From Rhizobium sp. CCGE531 (GTDB lineage: Bacteria > Pseudomonadota > Alphaproteobacteria > Rhizobiales > Rhizobiaceae), in the NCBI RefSeq assembly GCF_003627795.1, contig NZ_CP032688.1, positions 240,635 through 304,634 on the forward strand: DNA of 64,000 bases. The letters run 5' to 3'. Shown here piece by piece: positions 1-8,481 of this stretch. How positions within the stretch are numbered: the first letter of the stretch is position 1; each line of letters opens with the position of its first letter. The position numbers and the translations under genes were made by a program. The notes under the pieces are model-generated. The model searched no databases. It was not told the origin of the DNA and saw only the letters and a program-made list of their open reading frames with translations.

Positions 1-321
1 GACCATGCGCTTTCGCAAGATGACTTGGAGCACTGGGCGCAGGCGGACGCGAGATTTCATGAGCAACTGCTCGAACTTGGCGGCAACCAGATGCTCAAGT
101 CGGTCGTCCTCAATTTCATCGACCGCGCACATCGCGTCAGGATGGTGACGCTGAAGATGCGTCCCAAGCCGGTTAACTCAACCCGCGAACATGCAGAACT
201 CGTGCAAGCGATCCGCGAAGGCGACCGCGAAAAGGCAAGAAACATTCACAAGGCGCACCGGGAACGGGCAGGCAAGGAACTGCTCGACCTCCTCGAGCGC
301 CTCGGCCTCAACCACCTCTAG
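1..321 (+). CDS. GntR-family (FadR/FCD type) transcriptional regulator, C-terminal part only
   Basis: The frame is open from base 1 and its N-terminal winged helix lies outside the window. The visible 106 residues look like the all-helical FCD effector domain: a D-x-x-F-H-x-x-L stretch near the edge, a G-G-N, and a late N-S-x-x-E-H-x-x-L segment that supplies the metal or ligand-binding His in this family. FCD regulators normally bind a small carboxylate and repress the adjacent catabolic genes. Its stop is 12 nt before the next start, so it is probably part of, or directly ahead of, the acid-sugar operon and likely controls it. The start and the DNA-binding part cannot be judged. Confidence 0.8.
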   Translation, partial: DHALSQDDLEHWAQADARFHEQLLELGGNQMLKSVVLNFIDRAHRVRMVTLKMRPKPVNSTREHAELVQAIREGDREKARNIHKAHRERAGKELLDLLERLGLNHL

Positions 322-333
322 GACAGGTTTCAA

Positions 334-1449
334 ATGTCATCGTTGAACAACACCCTCAAGATCGCGGTCCTTCCCGGCGACGGGATCGGCAGGGAAGTCA
401 TGCCTGCCTGCCTGGAATTGATCGACGCCGCCATCGGCCAGGCGGGCGCGCCACCGCTCGTGTTCGAGACGCATCAGGCCGGTGCGCAGTACTACGCGGA
501 AACCGGCGAGGCCCTGCCCGCCGCCGCACTCGAGGCCTGCCGGACATCCGACGCAATCCTCTTCGGCGCGATGGGCTGGCCCGACATCCGCTTCCCGGAC
601 GGAACGGAAATCATTCCGCAGCTCGACCTGCGCATGGAGTTCGGCCTATTTGCGGGTGTCCGTCCGATCCGGTGGTTTCCCGGTCTCCCGAAAGTGCTTT
701 CCGATCCTCGCGCCGAAGGAATTGACTTCGTGCTGGTCCGCGAGCAGACAGAAGGCCTGTTTTATGCGCGCGGCCGCGGCGAGGTCCTAAACGACCAGGA
801 GGCCTACGACACGATGCAGATCACGCGGGCCGGCACCGAGCGCGTAACCGAATTCGCTTTCCAGCTCGCCGCCCAGCGCAAACGTCGCGGCAAGCCCGGC
901 ACGGTGACCTGCGTCGACAAGGCGAATGTCTTCAGTTCGATGGCTTTCTTCCGGAAGGTCTTCGATGAGATCGCCGCCAAGCACCCCGAGTTGCAGAAGG
1001 ACTATGCCTATGTCGACGCGCTGGCGCTCAACATGGTGAAGAAGCCGTGGACGCTCGACGTGCTGGTGACCGAGAACATGTTCGGCGACATCCTTTCCGA
1101 CCTTGCGGCCGGCCTGATCGGCGGCATGGGGATGGCCCCTTCGGCGGACATCGGTGATACCCACGGCCTCTTCCAGCCGGCACACGGGACCGCTCCCGAT
1201 ATCGCGGGCAAGGGCGTTGCCAATCCGGGCGCAATGTTCCTGTCGGGAGCGATGATGCTCGACTGGCTGGCGGTAAAGCACGGCGATCAGCGGCTTGCTG
1301 ACGCCGCCGGGCTGATCGAGGCGGCGGTCGAATACACCTTGTCGACCAAGACCGCGGTTCCAATGGAGTATGGCGGAAGCGCCAATTGCGCGGAAATGAC
1401 GCGCAGCGTGATCGGCGCTCTGGGTGCCGTTCGCAAGGAGGTCGCATGA
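334..1449 (+). CDS. Isopropylmalate/isocitrate/tartrate dehydrogenase family protein (beta-decarboxylating)
   Basis: A 371-residue beta-decarboxylating dehydrogenase. The N-terminal PGDGIGREV nucleotide-binding segment, the substrate-binding VREQTEGLF region, the active-site Lys stretch (DALALNMVKKPW), the ENMFGDILSDLAAGLIGGMG metal-binding Asp cluster and the C-terminal cofactor loop HGTAPDIAGKGVANP are all present. Such enzymes oxidise a 2-hydroxy acid with NAD(P)+ and Mg2+/Mn2+, often with loss of CO2. In this operon with a four-carbon acid-sugar kinase and an OtnC-like aldolase it probably acts on a C4 acid such as a tartrate or tetronate, in the place where LtnD-type dehydrogenases are usual. 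A housekeeping LeuB role is unlikely from the context. It overlaps the next start (ATGA). Confidence 0.85.
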   Translation: MSSLNNTLKIAVLPGDGIGREVMPACLELIDAAIGQAGAPPLVFETHQAGAQYYAETGEALPAAALEACRTSDAILFGAMGWPDIRFPDGTEIIPQLDLRMEFGLFAGVRPIRWFPGLPKVLSDPRAEGIDFVLVREQTEGLFYARGRGEVLNDQEAYDTMQITRAGTERVTEFAFQLAAQRKRRGKPGTVTCVDKANVFSSMAFFRKVFDEIAAKHPELQKDYAYVDALALNMVKKPWTLDVLVTENMFGDILSDLAAGLIGGMGMAPSADIGDTHGLFQPAHGTAPDIAGKGVANPGAMFLSGAMMLDWLAVKHGDQRLADAAGLIEAAVEYTLSTKTAVPMEYGGSANCAEMTRSVIGALGAVRKEVA

Positions 1450-1775
1450 GTCCGGCATCCACAGGCTTCGTCGTGGTCGTAGAGTTCGTCGTTCAAAGTC
1501 AGTTCGCCGATAATTTCCATGCGGAGATGATCGAGAATGCCGCGACGTCGCTACGCGACGAACCGAACTGCGAAGTGTTCGATGTCTGCCGCGATCCTGA
1601 GCGGCCGGAGCGCACCTACCTCTATGAAGTCTACGGTTCAAGAGCCGATTTCGACTTCCACCTGAAGACGCCGCACTTTCTGAGCTTTGATGCGATGGTT
1701 CGAGACTGGGTGGCCGAAAAGCGAGTGGAAACGTTCGAGCGCGTTTCGTCCCACAAGAAGGAGGGCGCTAGATGA
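1446..1775 (+). CDS. Small antibiotic-biosynthesis-monooxygenase (ABM) fold protein
   Basis: The ATG at 1446 overlaps the upstream TGA, which fixes the start and gives 109 residues. The dimeric alpha-beta barrel pattern is visible: a beta strand V-V-V-E-F-V, a helix, the E-P-N-C-x-x-F-D-V segment, and Y-L-Y-E-V-Y followed by the F-x-x-H-L-K-T-P-H-F block that is typical of putative quinol monooxygenases of the YgiN kind. Members in sugar-acid operons are often of unproven function and may act as isomerases or detoxifiers. It is translationally coupled on both sides, so a role in the same pathway is likely, but the reaction is not known. Confidence 0.8.
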   Translation: MSPASTGFVVVVEFVVQSQFADNFHAEMIENAATSLRDEPNCEVFDVCRDPERPERTYLYEVYGSRADFDFHLKTPHFLSFDAMVRDWVAEKRVETFERVSSHKKEGAR

Positions 1776-2482
1776 CTAGCGGCGTCAAGGCCATTGTCTT
1801 CGACACGTTCGGCACGGTCGTCGACTGGCGGGCCTCCATCATCCGCGATCTCACCGGCTGGGGCGCGGCGGAGGGCCTGCAGATCGACTGGGCCGGCCTC
1901 GTCGACCGCTGGCGAGACCGTTACAATCCCCAGAAGGCGCGGGTGCGCAGCGGCGAGTTGCCGTGGACGAACCTGGACGAACTCCACTTCGATGCCTTGA
2001 AGGCAGTGTTCGCAGAGATGGGACTGGCCGAACTCGACCACGACCGGATGATGCACGTCAACAGGGTCTGGCATCGCCTGGACGGCTGGCCCGACGCATC
2101 GCGCGGGCTGCACCGGCTGAAGTCGAAGTTTATCATCGGCCCGCTGTCCAACGCCAATGTCGCGATTCTCGTCAACATGGCAAAGCATGCCGACTTGCCC
2201 TGGGACAACGTGTTTTCCTGCGAGCTTTTCCAGCACTACAAGCCCGATCCGGAGACCTACCTCGGGGTCTGCAAACTCCTTTATCTGGAGCCCGGGGCCG
2301 TCATGATGTGCGCTGCCCACAACTACGACCTTGCCGCCGCGCGCAGCCTTGGCCTTAGAACCGCATTCATCGCAAGACCCACCGAATACGGCGAGGGTCA
2401 GACCACCGACCTCACAGCCGAGCAGGGCTGGGATTACGTCGCCGACGATCTCGAAGACCTCGCTCGACAACTCGGATGCTAG
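1772..2482 (+). CDS. HAD-superfamily haloacid dehalogenase type II-like hydrolase
   Basis: This 236-residue protein opens with the HAD nucleophile motif FDTFGTVVDWR, as in L-2-haloacid dehalogenases. The Ser of motif II (P-L-S-N-A-N) and the Lys of motif III (HYKPDPETYL) follow, and motif IV is A-A-H-N-Y-D, with the N/D pair of the dehalogenase subgroup. It could hydrolyse a phosphate or a C-halogen bond. In an acid-sugar operon a phosphatase or phosphoglycolate-like clean-up role is as likely as dehalogenation. ATGA overlap with the preceding gene indicates tight coupling; its end runs into the leader of the aldehyde dehydrogenase. Confidence 0.85.
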   Translation: MTSGVKAIVFDTFGTVVDWRASIIRDLTGWGAAEGLQIDWAGLVDRWRDRYNPQKARVRSGELPWTNLDELHFDALKAVFAEMGLAELDHDRMMHVNRVWHRLDGWPDASRGLHRLKSKFIIGPLSNANVAILVNMAKHADLPWDNVFSCELFQHYKPDPETYLGVCKLLYLEPGAVMMCAAHNYDLAAARSLGLRTAFIARPTEYGEGQTTDLTAEQGWDYVADDLEDLARQLGC

Positions 2483-2496
2483 AAGAGAGAAAGACA

Positions 2497-3975
2497 ATGC
2501 AGACCTACAAGATGTTCATCGACGGCAAGTGGGAAGACGCTGCCAACGGAGACACGTTCGAGACGAAGAACCCTTTCAACGGGCAAGCTTGGGCCGCTAT
2601 TCCGAAGGGCGGCAAGCAAGACGCCGAACGAGCAGTCGAGGCTGCGCACCGCGCCTTCACGAGCGGTCCGTGGCCGAAGCTCACCGCGAGCGCCCGCGGA
2701 CATCTTCTTCGGCGTCTTGGCGACCTGATCGCCGAGAATGCGGAGCATCTCGCGACGATCGAGGTTACGGACAACGGCAAGCTCATCAACGAGATGCTGT
2801 TTCAGCTCAAGTACATCCCGCAGTGGTACTACTACTTCGGCGGGCTGGCGGACAAGATCGAAGGAGCGGTCATCCCGATCGACAAGGCGGACACCTTCAA
2901 CTTCACTCGAAACGAGCCGCTCGGCGTCTGCGTCGGGATCACGCCGTGGAACTCCCCTCTGCTGCTGCTCGCCTACAAGCTGGCGCCGGCTCTCGCCGCA
3001 GGGAACACCTTCGTGGCAAAGCCCTCGGAGTTCACGTCTGCTTCGACACTTGAGTTCGCAAAGCTTGTCGAACAGGCCGGCTTTCCCGCGGGCGTCTTTA
3101 ACGTCGTCACAGGTTTCGGCGCGGATGTCGGCGAGACGTTGACCACCCACAAATACGTCGCCAAGATCGCTTTCACGGGAAGCGAAGCCACCGGGCGCAA
3201 GATCGGCGAGCTTGCAGCGCGCAACTTCAAGAAGGTTACGCTTGAACTCGGCGGCAAGAGCCCGCACATCGTCTTCGACGATGCGGAGATCGACAATGCT
3301 GTGAACGGGGTGATCTCCGGCATTTTCGCTGCCACCGGACAAACATGCATTGCGGGCTCAAGACTGCTCGTACAGCGCAAGATCCACGACCAGTTCCTCG
3401 AGAAGATTGTCAACCTCGCAAAAACAGCGAGAATGGGCGATCCGCTATTGACGTCGACGCAGGTTGGCCCCGTGACGACGCCGCCGCAACTCGAGAAGAT
3501 CCTGGGCTATATCGACATCGCAAAAGGCGAAGGCGCTGAATGCGTTCTCGGTGGGGGGCGGCCGGACAATCCCGAGCTCTCCAGGGGCTGGTTCGTCGAA
3601 CCTACGATTTTCTCCGGGGTCCGAAACGACATGCGCATCGCGCAGGAGGAGGTCTTTGGCCCGGTGCTAGCGGTCATCCCCTTCGACAGCGATGAGGAAG
3701 CCGTGCATATTGCTAATGACACCAATTACGGGCTGGCCGCGGGCTTCTGGACCCAGGACATGCGTCGTATCCTGAAGGTTTCGGCCGCCATCCAGGCTGG
3801 CACGGTCTGGGTCAACACTTACCGCGTCATCAGCTACATGTCGCCCCTCGGAGGCTACAAGCACTCCGGCATCGGTCGCGAGAATGGCATCGCCTCGATC
3901 CAGAACTACATGCAGACGAAGAGCGTGATGATCTCGACTGCTGAAGACGTCGCCAACCCCTTCATCATGAGGTGA
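2497..3975 (+). CDS. NAD(P)-dependent aldehyde dehydrogenase
   Basis: A full-length 492-residue ALDH. The PWNSP turn (about 150-154), the general base Glu in LELGGKSP (250) and the catalytic Cys in GQTC (284) are intact, and the late EEVFGPV motif is present. I chose ATG 2497 over the in-frame ATG at 2476 because AGAGAAAG lies 5-10 nt upstream of 2497 and the family typically starts MQTYKMFIDGKW. It oxidises an aldehyde to the acid, probably an intermediate of the acid-sugar route or an aldehyde by-product. It is followed after 3 nt by the kinase gene. Confidence 0.9.
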   Translation: MQTYKMFIDGKWEDAANGDTFETKNPFNGQAWAAIPKGGKQDAERAVEAAHRAFTSGPWPKLTASARGHLLRRLGDLIAENAEHLATIEVTDNGKLINEMLFQLKYIPQWYYYFGGLADKIEGAVIPIDKADTFNFTRNEPLGVCVGITPWNSPLLLLAYKLAPALAAGNTFVAKPSEFTSASTLEFAKLVEQAGFPAGVFNVVTGFGADVGETLTTHKYVAKIAFTGSEATGRKIGELAARNFKKVTLELGGKSPHIVFDDAEIDNAVNGVISGIFAATGQTCIAGSRLLVQRKIHDQFLEKIVNLAKTARMGDPLLTSTQVGPVTTPPQLEKILGYIDIAKGEGAECVLGGGRPDNPELSRGWFVEPTIFSGVRNDMRIAQEEVFGPVLAVIPFDSDEEAVHIANDTNYGLAAGFWTQDMRRILKVSAAIQAGTVWVNTYRVISYMSPLGGYKHSGIGRENGIASIQNYMQTKSVMISTAEDVANPFIMR

Positions 3976-3978
3976 TCC

Positions 3979-5253
3979 ATGGTGGTCGCCGGAAAGTTGC
4001 TGGTCGGCTGCGTGGCCGACGATTTCACGGGAGCGACCGACGTCGCGAACGTCTTCGCGCGGGCCGGCCTCAAAACGACGGTACTGATCGGCGTTCCTGA
4101 AGACGACCGGGACATTGACGCCGACGTGATCGTTGTCGCCCTCAAGACTCGAACGACGCGTCCGCAAATGGCGGTCGAGGAGTCCTTGGTCGCGCTGCGA
4201 TGGCTGCGTGGCCGTGGCGCGCAGAAGTACTACTTCAAGTATTGCTCGACGTTCGATTCCACGGCCAAGGGCAACATCGGCCCGGTCGCCGATGCGATGC
4301 TTGCGGAGCTTGGCCAATCTATAACAATCGCCTGCCCGGCCTTCCCTGCCAACGGCCGGACGGTTTACAAGGGCAACCTGTTCGTCGGCGACGTGCCGCT
4401 GGACGAGTCCGGCATGCGCAATCATCCGCTGACGCCGATGATAGACGCGAACCTGCTGCGGGTGCTCGGGCCGCAGTCGCGGGCCGAAATCACCGGATGC
4501 TATTACGAGACGGTGAGGCAGGGGGCGTCCGCCATCGCCGTATGGGCCGCCCCCATTCACGGCGATGGCACGCGTATTGTCGTCGTTGACGCCCTGGCTG
4601 ACGAGGACCTTGTCGAGATTGCCCAGGCGTTCAAGGATCTCGTGCTATTCACCGGGGCGTCGGGCCTGGCCTATGGGCTGGCCCGTGTTCTTCTTGCCGG
4701 CGGGAACAGTCGCGACGCTGCCGTTACGACTGACTTGGACGAAGGCTACAGAGCCGTCGTCTCCGGTAGCTGCTCGGTCGCTACCAACGGACAGGTAAAG
4801 GCGATGCTCGCCGACCACGAGGGATTTCGCGTCGACCTCTCGAAGCTGGCGGAGGGAGGCGACGTCGTCGGCGAGGCCGTCGAGTGGGCGTCTTCTCGCC
4901 TAGGCCGCAAGCCTGTTCTCATCTATGCGACGGCTCTGCCTGACGAGGTGAAGGAAAACCAACGCCAGCTGGGCGTCGCGCAGTCTGGCGAGATGGTCGA
5001 GGCCGCCCTCTCCTCAATCGCGCGAAGGCTCGTCGAGAAGGGTGTGAGTGATCTCATCGTCGCCGGCGGCGAGACGTCGGGAGCGGTGGTGAAGTCGCTC
5101 GGCGTCGACCAGCTCTCGATCGGCAACGAAATCGCCCCCGGAGTTCCGTGGGTACACGCAAAGAGCCAGGGGCGATCTCTGTCGCTCGCGTTGAAGTCCG
5201 GCAACTTCGGCGAACGGGACTTCTTCATGAATGCTTGGGACCGGCTACGATGA
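3979..5253 (+). CDS. otnK: Four-carbon acid sugar kinase (OtnK/DUF1537 family)
   Basis: At 424 residues this matches the two-domain DUF1537 kinases. The N-terminal substrate domain carries the signature C-V-A-D-D-F-T-G-A-T-D, and the C-terminal nucleotide domain ends with the glycine-rich GGETSGAVV loop. Known relatives phosphorylate 3-oxo-tetronates, D-threonate, L-threonate or erythronate in ATP-dependent fashion, giving the 4-phosphate that an OtnC-type aldolase decarboxylates. The aldolase is the next gene and overlaps it (ATGA at 5250), which supports 3-oxo-tetronate 4-kinase. The exact stereoisomer cannot be read from sequence. Confidence 0.88.
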   Translation: MVVAGKLLVGCVADDFTGATDVANVFARAGLKTTVLIGVPEDDRDIDADVIVVALKTRTTRPQMAVEESLVALRWLRGRGAQKYYFKYCSTFDSTAKGNIGPVADAMLAELGQSITIACPAFPANGRTVYKGNLFVGDVPLDESGMRNHPLTPMIDANLLRVLGPQSRAEITGCYYETVRQGASAIAVWAAPIHGDGTRIVVVDALADEDLVEIAQAFKDLVLFTGASGLAYGLARVLLAGGNSRDAAVTTDLDEGYRAVVSGSCSVATNGQVKAMLADHEGFRVDLSKLAEGGDVVGEAVEWASSRLGRKPVLIYATALPDEVKENQRQLGVAQSGEMVEAALSSIARRLVEKGVSDLIVAGGETSGAVVKSLGVDQLSIGNEIAPGVPWVHAKSQGRSLSLALKSGNFGERDFFMNAWDRLR

Positions 5254-5897
5254 TGGGCTCCATATCCGAAGAGACGAAGGTCCGCGACGAGATGGTCGAG
5301 GTCGGCCGCTCGCTCTTCGACCGCGGGCTAACCGCAGGATCGACCGGCAACATCAGCGTCCGTCTGTCGGACGGTCGCATTCTGATGACGCCCACCAACG
5401 CTTCGCTGGGCGTCCTCGATCCAGCGCGGCTCTCCTGCTTTTCGGCGGAAGGCGTGCATGTCGGAGGTGACAAACCCACCAAGGAGGCGTTCCTCCACAA
5501 GTGCATGTATTGCGGCAAGGACAATCGCCGAGCCGTCGTCCACCTGCATTCAACCTATTCGGTAGCCGTCAGCTTGCTGAAGCAGGTCAACGAGCGCGAC
5601 GTTCTGCCGCCCCTGACCGCTTACTATGTAATGCGTGTCGGCTTCCTGCCGCTCGTGCCGTATTTTCCTCCCGGCGACGAAGCGCTGGCGGCGGCGGTGG
5701 GAGCCGCCGCCGCGAACCATCATGCGGTGTTGATGGCAAACCATGGACCTGTCGTCGCGGGCAAGTCCCTAAAGGACGCCCAGTACGCGACAGAGGAGTT
5801 GGAGGAAACGGCGAAGCTCTTTTTGCTCTTGCAGAACCACGAGATCCGGCCGCTCACCGCCGAGGAGAGGATCACCTTGATCAATCTCTCGAGCTGA
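5250..5897 (+). CDS. otnC: Class II aldolase/adducin family 3-oxo-tetronate 4-phosphate decarboxylase
   Basis: The ATG at 5250 overlaps the kinase stop, leaving 215 residues, the normal size of OtnC. Class II aldolase landmarks are visible: S-T-G-N-I-S-V-R for phosphate binding, the TPTNASLG loop, the zinc ligands in V-V-H-L-H-S-T, and the later A-N-H-G-P-V-V His. Known OtnC enzymes decarboxylate 3-oxo-tetronate 4-phosphate to dihydroxyacetone phosphate, linking the pathway to glycolysis. Fuculose-phosphate aldolase activity is the alternative, but the kinase neighbour favours OtnC. Confidence 0.87.
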   Translation: MMGSISEETKVRDEMVEVGRSLFDRGLTAGSTGNISVRLSDGRILMTPTNASLGVLDPARLSCFSAEGVHVGGDKPTKEAFLHKCMYCGKDNRRAVVHLHSTYSVAVSLLKQVNERDVLPPLTAYYVMRVGFLPLVPYFPPGDEALAAAVGAAAANHHAVLMANHGPVVAGKSLKDAQYATEELEETAKLFLLLQNHEIRPLTAEERITLINLSS

Positions 5898-5997
5898 CAA
5901 GGGCGTCTTACGAACCAATAGGAATCCAGCGAGTCTGGGGCGCCGTAACCTGCACCCTCGTTCCTGCCATTGAGCGACCCACGAAAGGAGATATGTC

Positions 5998-6852
5998 ATG
6001 AAACTTCTGGTCACTGGAAGCAGCGGACGAATCGGGCGCGCTGCGATTGAACGCCTTCTTGAAGAGGGGCACGAGGTCATCGGCATCGACGAGGTCCCGT
6101 CATCCGACATGAAATGCCCGTTCGCCCGCGTCGATATGCGGGATTACGGCCAGGTCCTTGATGCGGTTGCCGATATCGAATCCGGGATTGATGGCATCGT
6201 CCATCTTGCTGCGATCGTAGGCGCGAAAGTCGCTGCGAGCACGCACATATTTCACACCAATACCGCCATCAGCTACAATGTCTTTCAAGCGGCAAGGATC
6301 GCAGGCATAAAGAACATTGTTTTTGCCAGCAGTGAGACCTTGCTGGGCATCCCGTTTGACGAGCCGCCTGACTACTTCCCGGTCGATGATAAAGTGACTC
6401 CGAAACCTGAGAGTAGTTACGCCCTTTCCAAACTTGTGGACGAAGCCGTCGCAGCCGAGTTCTGCCGGTGGGATCCTGCGCTCAAGATGATCGGCCTGCG
6501 GTTTTCTTGGGTGAAAGAGCCCCACCAATATGATGAAATGAGAGCTTGCGGAGATAATCCCGACGTTCAGAAATGGAACCTGTGGTCCTATGTCGACAGC
6601 CGAGACTGTGCCCAGGCCATTTCGCTTGCGCTGAACGCAAGCCTCAATGGTTTTCATCACTTCGTGATCGCAGCAGATGATACCGTGTTGGCGCGGCCCA
6701 CACGTGCCCTTATGGCCGCTTATTATCCCAATGTACCAGTCCAAGGACAAATTGGTGAACATGGCAGTCTTGTCTCAAGCCAAATGGCCCGAGAAGTCCT
6801 AGGATATCGCCCGAAGTACAGCTGGCGCGACACACCAGCGGGGGTCTCCTAG
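5998..6852 (+). CDS. NAD-dependent epimerase/dehydratase family (extended SDR)
   Basis: A 284-residue extended short-chain dehydrogenase with a strong AAGGAGAT ribosome binding site. The N-terminal Rossmann motif is VTGSSGRIGRAA, the A-S-S-E-T segment holds the Ser/Thr of the active site, and the catalytic pair is Y-A-L-S-K. It resembles uronate dehydrogenases and nucleotide-sugar epimerases; it is short for a UDP-sugar epimerase. It lies 100 nt after the aldolase gene in the same direction, so it may epimerise or oxidise a sugar acid before the kinase step. The substrate is not determined. Confidence 0.82.
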   Translation: MKLLVTGSSGRIGRAAIERLLEEGHEVIGIDEVPSSDMKCPFARVDMRDYGQVLDAVADIESGIDGIVHLAAIVGAKVAASTHIFHTNTAISYNVFQAARIAGIKNIVFASSETLLGIPFDEPPDYFPVDDKVTPKPESSYALSKLVDEAVAAEFCRWDPALKMIGLRFSWVKEPHQYDEMRACGDNPDVQKWNLWSYVDSRDCAQAISLALNASLNGFHHFVIAADDTVLARPTRALMAAYYPNVPVQGQIGEHGSLVSSQMAREVLGYRPKYSWRDTPAGVS

Positions 6853-6978
6853 CTGCTTGAGCTGCTGTGACCCTTCAAAAGAAGGCCGAACGCGGACTAG
6901 CAAATTTATCATACCTGGGCGGGCTTCCAAGTTGCTTGCATTCGCTTCATAAAGTTCGCCGGTTTTTGCACTTCTGAA

Positions 6979-8271
6979 ATGGGGAACATAGACGTGATTT
7001 CGAAGGGTGCGGAAGAAGAGGCGTCGGCAACGACGTCTCCTTGTGTACGGATCTCTCGTCCAACTGCTTTCAAACAGCGGACGGCAGACTTCAACTCCGA
7101 GCTTCACGCTCGACCGTCGATCTATTTCAACGGTCCGGCAATTGTTGAGCAGGTTGCTTTCATGCCCATAGACGGTGTGATCAAGGAGTTCCACGACAGT
7201 CTCGAAGCTGACGGCACGATTTCAGTCAGAGTCGAACGGCACACTGAATTCGTGACGGTTACGCGCGTCCGGAAACTAGACAGCGAGCCCGGGGGCTGGC
7301 CGGAATCTGACCTCCTTGAAAGTGATTTTGCCAAGCTCGCAGGATTGAGCTCTCCGCTGCTCGTTTGCCGCGTCAGTATCCTTGTCCTCGGGAACCCTCC
7401 GGACAAGCTGGGACCGGTGCTGAAAAACTTCGACTTCGGCGATACCGCCGCCTCATCAATCGGCGGCGGGGCGGCGCAGGTTTGCTCCGATTTTCGCGTT
7501 CGAGAGGACAATTCAAGCAGAGTTATCCTGTTCAACAAGGACCTGAACGCACATCGCCTGGGGCGCATGGTACGCCGCATCTTCGAGATCGAAACCTATA
7601 GATCGATGGCGCTTCTCGGATTGCCGGAGGCGCGTCGTCTCGCCCCGCTTCTCGGCGAATATGACGCGGAACTCGTTCAGCTCACCAATCGTAACTTGAG
7701 TACGCCCACACATCAGCATAAGCAATTGCTCGAGGAGATCACCGCTCTCTCATCCCATGTCATCTCGGCCACCGCCGAGACCAGAAACAGGTTCGGCGCA
7801 ACGGCAGCCTACGCCAAAATCGTTGAGGAGAGGATCGCGCTTTTAAGGGAAACTCATGTCGCCGGCTTCCAACGCTTCGGTACCTTCGTGGAGCGACGGT
7901 TCAAGCCAGCGGTGCGTACCTGCGAAGCAACCGCGTTGAGGCTTGAGCACCTATCGAGGGCTGCGATGCACCTCCTCGACCTGCTGCAAACCCGAATTCA
8001 GGTCGAGATCGAGTTCCAGAACGCGACACAGATCCAGGCGATGGCTGATCGCGCCGCGACGCAGGTCAAGATCCAGCGCGCGGTCGAAAGCTTTTCGATC
8101 ATTGCAATCAGCTACTATTTGTTGAGCCTGCTGAAGTTCGTATATGAAACGGCAGACCACGCAGGGTTCCATATCGACCCGGTGATTATGCTCGTTGCTG
8201 TTCCGGTAGTTGTGGGAGCTGTTGCTATCACCATCCTCCGCGTTAAGCATGCTTTGAAAGCAGAGAGCTAA
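6979..8271 (+). CDS. DUF3422 family membrane protein
   Basis: This 430-residue protein shows the family's N-terminal ELHARP motif (about residues 40-45) and a long helical middle, followed by two predicted membrane segments at the C-terminus (around I-A-I-S-Y-Y-L-L-S-L-L and V-I-M-L-V-A-V-P-V-V-V-G-A). The family is common in alphaproteobacteria and has no proven role; the soluble part is expected in the cytoplasm with the C-terminal hairpin in the inner membrane. It is separated from the acid-sugar operon by 126 nt and may be independent. No gene lies between its end and 8481. Confidence 0.85.
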   Translation: MGNIDVISKGAEEEASATTSPCVRISRPTAFKQRTADFNSELHARPSIYFNGPAIVEQVAFMPIDGVIKEFHDSLEADGTISVRVERHTEFVTVTRVRKLDSEPGGWPESDLLESDFAKLAGLSSPLLVCRVSILVLGNPPDKLGPVLKNFDFGDTAASSIGGGAAQVCSDFRVREDNSSRVILFNKDLNAHRLGRMVRRIFEIETYRSMALLGLPEARRLAPLLGEYDAELVQLTNRNLSTPTHQHKQLLEEITALSSHVISATAETRNRFGATAAYAKIVEERIALLRETHVAGFQRFGTFVERRFKPAVRTCEATALRLEHLSRAAMHLLDLLQTRIQVEIEFQNATQIQAMADRAATQVKIQRAVESFSIIAISYYLLSLLKFVYETADHAGFHIDPVIMLVAVPVVVGAVAITILRVKHALKAES

Positions 8272-8481
8272 GTTCGGGCCCTAGTCGCGGTGGGTATTAG
8301 TGAGGCTATGGCAGGCACCAACATTTTCGCGTGAAAGCCATCGTAGTTGATGTTGACCGCCATATCATTCGCCCTGCGGAATTGGCCGTCACGCGGGCGG
8401 TAGGCCTACGTAACGGTTTAAATCAAATCCTATCTTGAAGATGCATCAGCGGTTAACACAGATGCCCTGCGTGGACGAACC

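Noticed and set aside
787..2497. Long reverse frames (787-1641 and 1631-2497) under the acid-sugar operon
   Set aside because: They mirror well-supported forward genes and show no motif or ribosome site.
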